Positions 11,050 to 21,439 of a DNA stretch of 64,000 nucleotides are shown piece after piece; the first letter of the stretch is position 1, and each line of letters starts with the position of its first letter. The translations under genes were made by a program, and so were the position numbers. Location: positions 77,103,127 through 77,167,126 of the forward strand of contig CM077023.1 in the NCBI GenBank assembly GCA_039090855.1, read 5' to 3'. This stretch comes from Macrothele yani. Lineage: Eukaryota > Arthropoda > Arachnida > Araneae > Macrothelidae. Below the pieces are notes generated by a model. That model was not told the origin of the DNA and ran no database searches. It saw only the letters and a program-made list of their open reading frames with translations.

Positions 11050-12259
11050 CACCGATGAGCCATTACATTATGACCACCTACCTAATAGGTTGTAGGACCC
11101 TCTTTAGCCGCAAAACAGCGGTCACTCAGCAAGGCATCGATTCGATGAGGTGGCGATAGTTATCCAGAGGTAGCTGGTACCATAATGTCAACAGCAGGTC
11201 CTCCAGTTCCCGTACATTTCGGGGTGGTGGTAATTTAGCGCGCCCCCTTTTCCAAATCGAACCACAAATGTTCGATTGGGTTCATGTCAGGTAAATTTGG
11301 AAGCCATGGCATTAACAGAAAGGCACCAGCATGTTCCTCAAACCATTCCTTGACGGTTCTGGCAGTGTGGCATGAAGCATTATTCTGTTGGTAATGACCA
11401 TCACCAGCGGGGAACACAGTTGCCATGAATGAGTGAACTTGGTCCGCAACGATGTTCAGATACCTGAAAATTGTCAGAGATAGTGCTACTGGGATAATGG
11501 GTCCTAAACAGTCCCAAGAAAACATCGCCTATAGCATAACACCGCCGCCGCCGCCGACGACGACTTGTTTCCGTTCGATAGTGCATCCAGGTGCCATGGC
11601 CTCCGTTGGTATTCTGCGTATCCGCGCCAGGTGCCATAGCCTCCGTTGGTTATCGGCGTATCCGCGCACCAGGAATCTTGATTCGTCATACCAGGCCACT
11701 TTTTTCAATTATCCACGGTCCAATCTCGATGATCTTGGGCCCATCTCATGCGTTGTTGGCGATGACGTGCAGTGAGCATGGGAACTCGGCTGGGTCTTCG
11801 GCTACGTGTGCCGTAACACATTGCCCTGATCACCACTGTTGTAACTGCGGGTGATTTGTCGCATTGTGGCCCTGCGGTCGCTGTGAGCAATACGCGACAG
11901 TCTCCGCTCACCTCTGGCATCAATGAGCTGCGGACGATACACGTCTGGACGACGGCTCGTCGTTTGACCATCTGTGCACCACTTTTGATACGTACTCACA
12001 ATAGCTGTACGTGAATAACCCACAAGCCGCGCCGTTTCAGAGATCGTAGTTCCGAGGCGCCATGCCATCACAACTTGTCCTTTATCAAACTCCGATAAAT
12101 CGGCAGCTCTTCCCATTCTGACTCCGAACACTCTACTAACCGAAAGCCGGTCCTCGGGTTCTATATATACTGCTCTGTTAACTTCACCTGCGCCACCGTT
12201 TGGCCTCCAGGCGTGCTTATTTCTCTCTAAGCTGGAGATGGTCATAATGGTCATCGGTA
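11050..12259 (-). mobile_element. Tc1-like element, family C copy 1, decayed transposase
   Basis: Ends are related to CACCGATGAGCCATTACATT and its partner near 12240-12259, with TA flanks. Minus strand: MGRAADLSEFDKGQVVMAWR (12113), HTH ISETARLVGYSRTAIV, GERRLSRIAHSDRRATMRQI, then RVPMLTARHRQQRMRWAQDH (frame change), YDESRFLVRGYADN (first Asp), then VHSFMATVFPAGDGHYQQNN and PDMNPIEHLWFDLE. The second catalytic Asp (QQDN) is Asn, while the Glu is kept. A short segment around ADNQRRLWHLAR is duplicated (11591-11660). A GCC repeat (11542-11556) lies in the coding region. Confidence 0.88.
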
Positions 12260-12344
12260 TATTTCGAGCATATCCCAAATGAGCGTTCTGCTGGGAGCTT
12301 TACGTACAGCCTTAGTAAGGTTTTACCGTGAATGATGTATCATG

Positions 12345-12845
12345 CAGAAAGCATCCAGCAATCGGCGATCCCGTGGACGTGAACAGCTGGTGGATCAGAA
12401 GGGTCAAAGGGGACTGTCCGCATCACTGTCTGCTGTTGTAGCCTATTGGTAACATGGTTCAATATGTGGTGAGCTCGGAGATGAGTCTCGGGACACCAAT
12501 GTTGAATAATTCAGTGATTTGCCAGGTTGAGTCCCATCTGTTGGCTTGCATGATTCTCGCAAGTCTCCTTTGACTCTTCTGACCCACCAGCTGCTTTCGT
12601 CCACAAGATCTCCGATTGCTGGAAGTTTTTTTTTTTTTTTTTTATTGTTGCACCATTTGCTACGGTTGTGCGTGAAAAGCCCAGGAGGATGGACGTTCGG
12701 GAGAAACCCCAACGGGCAAGCACATGTGGCTTCAACTGTTATGCCACGTTCAAAGTCGAGCAGGTCACTCGTTTTGCTTATTCCGACCCTCAATTGAACG
12801 TTAACTGCTTCTCGACAAGCTGCTCTGCCTGATTTATACCGCACA
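12345..12845 (-). pseudogene. Tc1-like transposase, N-terminal fragment
   Basis: The minus strand from about 12770 encodes a Tc1 N-terminus (SDLLDFERGITVE), then a run of lysines from a poly(T) tract at 12626-12645. GRKQLVGQKSQRRLARIMQA and IGYNSR-type motifs follow to about 12430. An inverted partial copy of the same stretch (CAGCAATCGG...AGCTGGTGG) lies at 12350-12420, so the end of the fragment folds back on itself. The catalytic half is absent. Confidence 0.65.
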
Positions 12846-13105
12846 CTGTGATCACATGATGTCTTACGTGTAGGAGAGATCCATTTTTTCTGACGAGGAC
12901 AGGTGCGCCTAGTAAACTGGATTTTCAGTGTGCATTCAACAGTATCGTTTTAGTAAAAATGCTGTTATTTCTGGGAATAAATTTAATAACACCCACGCCT
13001 TTGGCTCTGATTTTTGCTGAAGTGATACGCACAAAAACCTCTCCTGCCACCACTTTCCCCGTAGCTTAAACTAGTTTTTAAAAACTGACCAGACAGTTTA
13101 AAGTG

Positions 13106-15313
13106 CATCGAAGAGTCAAAACATTATGACCAGGGCGTCTTTATGCAAATCGTAGCAATTGCGTGTAATCGACGGCGCGTGTGAAGGTCACGTAACGTTA
13201 TAAAAAACACCTGTATTGAGCTCTTTTAATCAATGTTATTCTTGTTCTTCAGATGGGAAAGGCAGCGGACTTAAGCAAGTTTCACAAAGGCCAAATTGTA
13301 ATGGCCAGACGACTGGGTTATACCATTTTCGAGAGGGAAAGGCTTGTGGGGTGCTCATGGTCAACTGTGGTTAGTACCTTCAAAAAGTGGTACGAGAAGT
13401 GAAAAACAACGAACTCCGCCTTCAAGGTGTGGGCCGACCACGGCTCATCAATGCTAGAGGTGAGCGAAGACTATCGCGTATGGTACAAGCGAACAGAATT
13501 GGTACTCTGGCGTAACTCCCCCGTAATTTGAATGCTGGTGACGGGAGTTATGAGTAACAACATACAGTTCATCAAACCCTGATGAAAATGGGGCTAAATC
13601 ATTCATCAAAAACCTTGGGTCTAGTCAGTCATGCGCAGGAAACTGTGACGTCTACCACCTACCTAAACATCACTGCAGACCAGGTACGTCCGATCATGGC
13701 AACGGTATTCCCCTCTAGCAGTGCTTTCTTTCAGCAGGATTGTGCGCCATGCCACATTGCCCGGGTTGTTCAAGAATGGTTAGTGGAACATGAGGAAGAC
13801 TTCCAGGTATTCCAAATTCCCCAGAAATCAATTCAATCTAGCATCTGAACCACGTAATTTACAGGGATCTGCTTGTAACGTGTTGGTACCAGATATAACA
13901 ATACACTTTTAGAAATCTTATAGCGTTCATGTTTCGACGGAAAGGAGCTCTTTTTGCGGGACGTGGAGGACCAAAAAATTCAAAGGTTTTGCACACTGTG
14001 GGTTATCTCTTTAAAAACGAATTTATTTCACAACATACCATTACAGGACTTCGAAGTAATCTCTAGGTTTCTTTATGACAGCGGCGCAACGTTTGGGCAA
14101 GTCTTGTATTCCAGTCAGAACACCTCCATTGTTGAGGCTTCGGATTACTCGGGTTACCTCATCAGGAACATCCTGAATCGTACTGAATCGTTTCCCGCGG
14201 AGTGGCTTCTTTAGTTTTGGGAACAAGTCATAGTCTGGTGGGCTCATGTCAGGACTGTACAGCGTGTGGAGAAGCAATTCCCATCCATGATTTTCCAGAA
14301 TGTCTCTTACTCTACGGGCAACATGCGGCCTCGCGTTGTCATGCAAAATGATGACACCAGCTTCGAGCATGTCGGACCTTCTTTGGCGAACCTTTCGTCA
14401 CAAAACATTTCACAGAAGCCTTTTGTACTATTCCGCTATTGCAGTGGTCCTCCTCGGCCACTCTGCCTGTTTCTATCACTCCAACCTTGTCATAGGCCAT
14501 AATCATCATCAGCTTAACCTTCGTTCGTGGGCGGCGGAATTTTTTTCTGGCGAGGTGATTCTAGATTATTCCACTGAGCGCACTGAGTTTTCAGTTCTGG
14601 TTCATCATCTGTTATCCAGGTTTCGTCTATAGCAACAATTCTGTCCAAAAACTGCTCACTTTCGGTCAAGTACCACTGGAGCAATTCTTCTGCGATCCCT
14701 TTGCGAACTGCCTGCTGCTCTTCACTCAGATTATACGGAACCCATTTGGTAGCTACTTTTCTCTTCTGTAACTTTTCAGTTAGGATTCTGAAAACCGAAG
14801 CTGTAGACATTTTTGCTTCATATGTAATCTCTTCACATGTTTTCCGTCGATCTTCTTCCAAAATGCTTTTGACGATAATCATAGAAGTGTTGTCCGTTGC
14901 ATCTGATTGCCGGTCGCTACTTGGGTCGTCTTCGCTGCCTTCTCGACCTTGGTGGAAACGAGAAGCCCACCGTGACACTGTGCTACGATCCACTACACTA
15001 ACCCCACAGACTTTACACAAAGCTTTATAAATTTTGGTAGGGGATTTCCTAGCAAAGTTTCAATTTTAATGTAGGGTCGCTGGTCGCTATGCGAGATCTG
15101 ACTTGACTCACATTCTTCCTTCATCTGTAGGCAGAATTTTTCGGAACAGGAACAAAGTAGACACAACTTTGTATACTGTCGTCTAGCTCACAACTGGCGC
15201 AACGATTGGAGCTATTGCAGCATCCTACAAGCATGCAGCGCTTGCGCAGGGTGCAAAACTTTTGAGATGACTACGTATTAGGAAGGTGGTCATAATGATT
15301 TGGCGCTTCGGTG
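13106..15313 (+). mobile_element. Tc1-like element interrupted by a mariner
   Basis: Ends CATCGAAGAGTCAAAACATT and GGTCATAATGATTTGGCGCT are imperfect inverted repeats related to family C. The + strand encodes MGKAADLSKFHKGQIVMARR at 13254, then a broken DNA-binding region. A large deletion removes the first catalytic strand, then ADQVRPIMATVFPSSSAFFQ and QQDCAPCHIARVVQEWL (second Asp) follow at 13678-13790. The catalytic Glu region is lost after 13800. The 3' part (about 13860-13975) still matches the Tc1 C-terminus and resumes at 15278 after the mariner. Confidence 0.82.
13980..15275 (-). mobile_element. Mariner (DD34D) nested in a Tc1 element
   Basis: Inverted ends contain AAAGGTTTTGCAC (left) and GTGCAAAACTTTTGAG (right). 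The minus strand is nearly full length: HTH from 15020 (STVSRWASRFHQGREGSEDD), AIDETWITDDE (first Asp) near 14630, a frameshift near 14520, then VIILHDNARPHVARRVRDIL (second Asp) and LYSPDMSPPDYDLFPKLKKP (third Asp) at 14350-14200. Exactly 34 residues separate the second and third Asp. The left terminal repeat seems several bases shorter than the right. Inactive because of the frameshift and stops. Confidence 0.87.
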
Positions 15314-15315
15314 TA

Positions 15316-16500
15316 TATCGTTGGAGAAATACATCAGAGAATTTGACGATATCAGTGAATTTAGGAAAACATTTAATTTAGAATAAAAAAACAAACTAAC
15401 AACAACTGTGTTTATACACTGGTTCCATACATAGTGATGTAAATTTAAAAGAAATTTAAAATTGTGTTTTCTTATCTGAAAAATGGTATGCACTGCATTG
15501 TAGTCACATTAAAAATATTTTCTTCATATGTCACGAACATGCATAAAAATATTTTCTTCTTCTAAAGATTTCGGATGAAATGCTTCAAACTAATTTTATG
15601 TATAAGTTTAGCAGGTTTAATAAGTAATATTTATAAAGCAGTACACATCTTGTTCTGTGGTTAAATGAACTGCGCGTTGCAAAACACAAAACCAGTTCAA
15701 CAATGATTATTTCCACCAATGCTGTAACTTACACAAAAATACTTTTTTTTCCCTATCTTTTTCCAGTGCTGTTGCAGAACGCAACATTTTTTTTTTTTTT
15801 TTTTTTTTGCTCTTGCTTTAGATTATTTTGCTGTTTTATTAACAGCAGGGCCACACACACATATATATATATTTCTGGAAGCATTGTTGAAATTTAAAGT
15901 GTTATGCTAAATTACGTGCGATGTTGGCTACTGGCTGCGTATCGAACTTAACAACATTAAACTTGAAAAATAACTTAAAAATGAATTGATCAAATCGAAA
16001 TTTTGAGTATTTTATTTGGTAGATGTTTTAGCGTTGGGAAATTTTCCTGACTTTTTTTTTTTTGCTAAGTAAAACGCTATTTATTTGAAAGAGTAATAGA
16101 ATTGTGAAATTATTAATCTAAATGGTAGACTGAAAATTGTCTACCTGTTTTTTTTTTGTTTTTTTTTTTTGCATCTAACTTCAAGAGCATTTGAGAAGTT
16201 AATGAAGGAAAGGTTTATAAAATATCTCGACTAAACAGACTTATTTTCAATAAATCAGTGACGGTTTTGGGACTTAGAGAAAGATCACTTGTTTTCAACG
16301 GTCTGTAGTAGGATAAGCACTCCTTTTTAATCTCCCCAAGTGCTTCATTTACAATTCTGGGACAGTGTGTGGCTCTTGCAGATAACATAGTATTACACTA
16401 GATTAATTCATGAGGTAAACGAAATTATGAATTGCCATTTTAGGAAAGTAAATAGTTTATTTTCACCAAATGAGATCTGCTTTAGTATAAATAAAATAAA
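15316..16500. other. AT-rich stretch without recognised gene
   Basis: Only homopolymer runs (T at 15787-15808, 16142-16172) and AT-rich DNA are seen. No coding motif, no tRNA box pair. Confidence 0.6.
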
Positions 16501-16502
16501 GT

Positions 16503-16872
16503 ATGACGGCTTCTCATGGCCTTAAGGGGAACCCCAAGAGGAAACCTATCCTGTATCTGCAATGTTAATTCGTTCTATATATATTTTCTCAAAGACTATT
16601 TGCGTTCTTGTCTTCAAAACTTAAGTCCTTAGCTAATGTATACCTTAGCTGTGACTTCGAAAAATTCAGAATGTGTACCTTAGCTGTGAATTTTTCGAAA
16701 ACATAGCTAGGGTATACATTAGCTAAGGACTTTATATTTACTTGCTCTTAAAAGTTTGAAGACCAGAACGCAAATAATATTTGAGAAAATATATATTGAA
16801 CGAATTAACGTTGCAGTATAGGATATATTTACTCTTGAGATACCCTTAAACGCTAGTGAGGGTCGTCAAACT
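16503..16872. repeat. Small foldback element (two ~180-bp arms)
   Basis: 16503-16680 and about 16690-16872 are imperfect inverted copies. Matching blocks are AGTCCTTAGCTAATGTATAC at 16623 with its complement at about 16709-16730, TTCGTTCTATATATATTTTC at 16570 with its complement at 16782-16803, and ACGGCTTCTC...TTAAGGG with its partner near 16850. No ORF. It looks like a snapback MITE. Confidence 0.82.
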
Positions 16873-16889
16873 GCTAATGACAATAATAA

Positions 16890-17870
16890 TGATAATAAAA
16901 TAAAATATATGTTTTTTAGGTTGAGAAGTCAGACTGATTTCTTAAAGCGGAAACACAACCGAAATTTTAGTGCCGTCAGAAAAACGTGCATCGCGGTGAG
17001 TAAGTGCAATTTGTAAAAGTATCACTGTTGTGATTTGTGCTGAGTTAAACGCAAAGGCAACTTTTTTTTACGGAGTTAAATCGGATTTTGTGTCAGCTGA
17101 TAATTCGGCTCAAGCCTTCCATATTTTTTTTAGGTATCAGCTAGCAAGGAAGATTTCGAATAAAAAAATCACTATGACAATGCTGAGAAGCAAAATTACT
17201 GAACAATGTTAAGAGATACTGGATACTTACTAGTATCTAAACCATATGATGTTTCCTAACGGAGAAAGATTGTTTTTCAAACTCATTGAAGCTCGGAGAC
17301 GATGCTAGTTTAATATATTTTGGACCCCTGTATCTTCGTAGAAAATCATACAATGAAACGAGACCAAGTATACTGTAAACATCCTTGCGTTGAATGTTAC
17401 CATGAAATGCACAAGAAAAATCGAATGTCCGTGCTTTAAAAATACGACTGTAATTTGCTAAATGATTCGCTTTAAAAGTTTATTTTTATTCATTTTTTTG
17501 CGCCATGTATGTGGTCACCTGTTCTCCATCGAATGAACTTGCAAGTTTTCTTTGTACTATATAGTTATAATATAAAAGTTATGAATGGATTTTGTTGAAC
17601 TGCATCTTTACGTTAACTTCTAACTTCAAAATAGCTTAGCTTGTAGATAATTCACAGCCGTTTGTATAATTGATTCTTCTGCGGATAATTCTCAGTCGTT
17701 CGTATAATTAATTTTGCTGAGGAAAATTCTTAGTCGTTCGTATAATTCTTCGTTTTAACTACACATAGAATTTCACTTCAAGGTAGCGGCCAAGTTTCAA
17801 TGATACATACTAGTGTCCAGACCACTTTCTTCATTCGTTAATCAAGCACGCCGAAAGTCTATAATCAACA
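16890..17870. other. Stretch without recognised gene
   Basis: Nothing recognised except a diverged direct repeat, TCGTTCGTATAATT with the preceding GATAATTC..., three times at 17645-17745. The short ORF at 17030-17212 has no known motif. Confidence 0.5.
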
Positions 17871-17878
17871 TTATCATA

Positions 17879-18666
17879 CATGAGATTCTTCCGCGGATTC
17901 CCAGAATTCCGCTTTTTTTTTTTTTTGGCCATTCTCGAGATCGATGCAAAAATGAAGAGGAATTCTGGCGGAATTAATGGAGATGGGGGTGCATTTTCCC
18001 CTGGGAACGGTATTTCGTCTACCAAAACTTTCGAAAATGGAAGTTATGCGGACTAAAGGGTTTTCTTATAATTATAATTTCTTTTTTTTTTTTTTTCTGA
18101 CGATGTTGCCTCTGTCCAGTACTGTCGTTAAATATGATTTTATTGCATAAATGTTTTTATTTCAGCATGAAACTGTGGGCATCGATTTCCGAAGACGGAA
18201 GTTAAGATGGCGCGAAGATTTCCCCGTAGGCTTCAGGCATGAGATTCTTCTGTGGATCCGAGGAATTCCGCCATTTCCGTTATCGTTTGGGGGCATTCTC
18301 GAGATCGATGCACAACTGCACAGGAATTTCGGGGAATTGGATGGGGGGGGGGGGTCCTTTTCCGTTTGAAGACGGAATTACGTCTTTCGAAACTTTCAAA
18401 AACGAAAGTTAGACGGAGGTGAAGATTTCCCCCGTAATCGAATTTTTTTTTCTCTCGCGATGTACCTTCTGCCCAGTATTGTTACCAAATATCCTTTTAT
18501 TCCATAAATTTTTGTATTTTAGCCTAAAAATGGAGAAAAAGTTTCCGGAAACGGAAGTCGGACGAAGCTCAGATTTCTTCCGTAATCGTAATGTCTTTCC
18601 CATGCGATGTTCTCACTACCCTGTGTTGTTAAATGTTACTTTTCCCCCATAAATGTTTGAATTTAA
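17879..18666. repeat. Diverged ~360-bp tandem repeat
   Basis: CATGAGATTCTTCCGCGGAT at 17879 recurs at 18238 (CATGAGATTCTTCTGTGGAT), and the CATTCTCGAGATCGATGCA block at about 17930 recurs at about 18291, a period near 360. The second half of the unit (GGAAGT...CGATGT...TTTTATTCCATAAATTTTTG) occurs a third time at 18540-18666. About 2.4 copies, well diverged, with poly(T) and poly(G) expansions inside. ORFs here are by-products. Confidence 0.75.
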
Positions 18667-18669
18667 GCT

Positions 18670-19535
18670 TGATAAGGGAGGTGACATTTGTACGAATTGA
18701 TACATAGTGTTCAAAGTATTCATATTCTCAAAGTTATCTAAAATATTGAAAGCTTTGATATCATGCATTCATGGTCCTCAGGTTGAAAGTGCTTTCAGCA
18801 TAATGGACAAAATTGTCATCTGAGGGGAATTAAGAAAAAGAAAAGGGAAGCTACAATGAAGAAATGGGAAGGAGAATATCAACAGAAAATAAAATCAAAG
18901 CAATGAATGATGTGCAGCTACAGAGTCAACAAAAGACAAGTATGACCGTGGAACTTGTTGAGAAGAAAACAATACAAGAGGATACTTGAGCTGATGTTTC
19001 AGCAAGTACAACAATAAAACAAAACTAAAAATATACGGTATTTAAAGCAATGTGTTTTAAAACCATATTATTTTGTTTTGAATTCAATAATTTTATATTG
19101 TGAATACAGCGATGTGCTCCAGTTTAATATTTACATAATCAATTACAGTGAACAATTCCGTCTCGTGCTGCATTATATTCGCACTTGCTCGTCACGCGTT
19201 CTGATATTTGATCTAGTTAAAAAGTTCAGCCTATTCGTTTCTTGGTCGGTCTCATGTGTGCAGTATGCTATGCACAAGTCTTTCGCGATACCCTAAACGG
19301 ACTTCAATCAACGATGCTGCACGATACTGCATGTATGACATTATCACTCTTTGAACACAATCTGTTCACTCAATACAAGAAGCTTTCATATCAACATTAC
19401 GCATAGAAATCAATCTACTCTCGCAATACAGAACACTCTTACAAGATTCGCTCGTTATCTGCTCTTTGCATAAAAATGAATCGCTCAACTAATATCGCGC
19501 ATTGTATTCCGACTCTTATCTCAGAAGTCGCTATC
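18670..19535. other. Stretch without recognised gene
   Basis: AT-rich. The + strand at about 18735-19010 has a purine-rich stretch (GCATAATGGACAAAATTGTC onward) that could be old hAT- or retroelement-derived coding DNA, but I cannot name it. Confidence 0.35.
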
Positions 19536-19539
19536 TACG

Positions 19540-19695
19540 TTGGTTGCACTTGGACTCGCTATCAGGATTGCCAACTTCAGATTCATCGGGAGAAACCGTG
19601 GCGTTAAGTTTAGAAAATGTTTAACGAGAGGAAACCAAATTTACATAAGAACACAGGGACTCAAACGGAAGGCTAAATTAGAGGTACACGTCACA
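19540..19695. repeat. Possible diverged LTR 3' end
   Basis: The stretch GATTGCCAACTTCAGATTCA...TACACGTCACA aligns loosely with the last 160 bp of the solo LTR at 26164-26680 (TGTTGCCAAACGTATTCATT...ATACGTCACA), in the same order with several indels. The 5' boundary is not clear. Tentative. Confidence 0.35.
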
Positions 19696-19802
19696 CAATC
19701 CGTTCAGTCTTACCCCTTTTCTGAGGGGGAAGGGGGGAGTTAACAACAACCATATGAGTAACACTGAATTCTATAAGCAGTCGCCCTTCCTTAACTCGAG
19801 GC

Positions 19803-20110
19803 TAGTCCGGCGGATGGCATAGTGGTTAGCGTTACTGGATGTCACGGAAAGGATCTCGTTGGAATCCTGGAAAGGAAGAAACGTTCGAATAACTGAGCAT
19901 CCGTTGTTCACCACCTTTCTACAATTTTCCTCCCACCTTTCTACCTTGATTCCGTGTGACTTTCCTGTCGTGCACTCTAGGCCAAATCTCCTAGCTTCCT
20001 TCTTCTAAGGGTTGTTTAAGACCTGGGATCAGACATTCCCTTCCTGAAATACCTTTCATAAATCTCTAAAAATCTATCTAACTGGGGGACACTGGATCCA
20101 GGAAAGCGCC
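19803..20110 (+). repeat. SINE family B (tRNA-headed)
   Basis: Head with GGCATAGTGGTTAGCGTTAC (A box). The body shares TGTGACTTTCCTGTCGTGCA, CCAAATCTCCTAGCTTCC and AAGGGTTGTTTAAGACCTGG with copies at 23362 and 60505. The B box is decayed (TTGGAATCC). Confidence 0.65.
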
Positions 20111-20189
20111 AGCGCCATCAGACCAGCGAATTACCCATGCCTCAATGAATGAAATATCAATGAATGAAATACGGGATTACACCATTGTA

Positions 20190-20700
20190 CAATACAAATT
20201 TGGAAGATGTGAATCCGTTAATTGGTGTAAATATGATATGGATGTTAAGTCAGATAATATCCGAAAACTTGAAAATTTCATCGTTTTGGAGCGGGATTCG
20301 AATCCGCGTCTCCCTGATAGCGCCCGATATGCTAACCACTACATCACCCAGAATGACCAAGTTTCAAGTTTCCGACAAATTTCATTCATTCATTGATATT
20401 CTGCGTCTCCGGGCAATCACGGGTATGAAAAAACCTCCAGATTAGCTATATATGAATGCCGGTTGCTTCGACTAGAAAATCCTGTGATGGTTATATTCAA
20501 ATTAATCGGAAACTTGAAACTTGGTCGTTCTGTGTGGTGTAGTGGTTAGCATACTCGGGCGCTATCCGGGAGACACGGGTTCGATTTCCGCTCCAGGATG
20601 ACGAAATTTTCAAGTTTTTGGATATTATCTGACTTAATATCCATGTCTGTCATATTTATACCAATTAACGGATTCACATCTTTCAAATTTGTACCCATGC
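20190..20700. repeat. Inverted pair of tRNA-like SINE units
   Basis: About 190 bp at 20190-20381 is repeated in inverse at about 20507-20697. Each arm contains a tRNA-like sequence (right arm: GGTGTAGTGGTTAGCATACT as A box and GGGTTCGATTTCCGCTCCAG as B box) plus the same flanks on both sides (ACTTGAAACTTGGTCGTTCT; TTAATTGGTGTAAATATGAT and complement). Spacer about 125 bp. Because the flanks outside the tRNA-like part are also inverted, this is one inverted duplication rather than two independent SINE insertions. Confidence 0.82.
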
Positions 20701-20749
20701 CTCACCCGTAAATCAGACCGATCCCCGTCTCGGACAAACGGTCAAAAGC

Positions 20750-21090
20750 TAGCTCCTTAGACCACTCGGACATTGGGATGGCTCTTTCTTTGCTCACAAA
20801 ACTTATTAATTTTTAATATGTTTGTGTTTGCCGTATGGGTGCCCCTCAAAGCTGCCGGCCCCACGTTACTGCAATGATTGCGGTATCCTAAAACCTGGGT
20901 GACGACCACCATGGGGAACCTAAAGAGCTTTGGGTAGTCACTCGTCTCTAACTCGGGGTCACTGGTTCCAGGGAAGAAGGGAAGGAAGGCATAAGACAAG
21001 CGCAACACCCATTCCTCATCCGGGACTCGAACCCGGGCTCAGCTGGGGCTACTAATCAGATACCTACGCCTCTGCTACCGGAGCGGCATA
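20750..21090 (-). repeat. SINE family A copy, diverged
   Basis: On the minus strand: GCCGCTCCGGTAGCAGAGGC head, CGGGTTCGAGTCCCGGATGA B box, CTTCCCTGGAACCAGTGACC body, then CATGGTGGTCGTC. The 3' part carries extra sequence not found in other copies (CCCAGGTTTTAGGATACCGC onward). Confidence 0.72.
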
Positions 21091-21301
21091 TTAAAAACAG
21101 CAAACAGTTTGAATTTCATGTGAGAAATATGAGATCTTTCAGAACATAAGGGTGCAAATTTTTGGATGTAATCTTTAGATTTGAAGTATACATCTGATTC
21201 TTCAAAGGACTACACTGACCATCCGAGGTGAAACTAGACGAATTGCTTTGAGAGTAAGGAGTATTTAAAGGCTATGCGAATACTTCTGGGAAATACTCCC
21301 G

Positions 21302-21323
21302 CACACACACACACACACACACA
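21302..21323. repeat. (CA)n microsatellite
   Basis: Eleven CA units upstream of the Tc1 nest. Confidence 0.9.
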
Positions 21324-21439
21324 TGATATGAGGTATAGTGTTCATTTTGTAGAAAGATGTATGTGTATATACGCAAGGGTAAACCAAACCGTAAAGACAA
21401 GTTTGTTGTATTTACCAAAAACAAATTGAAACTTACACA

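Noticed and set aside
19078..19743. Short ORFs interpreted as a host gene
   Set aside because: AT-rich, no motif; part overlaps a possible diverged LTR.
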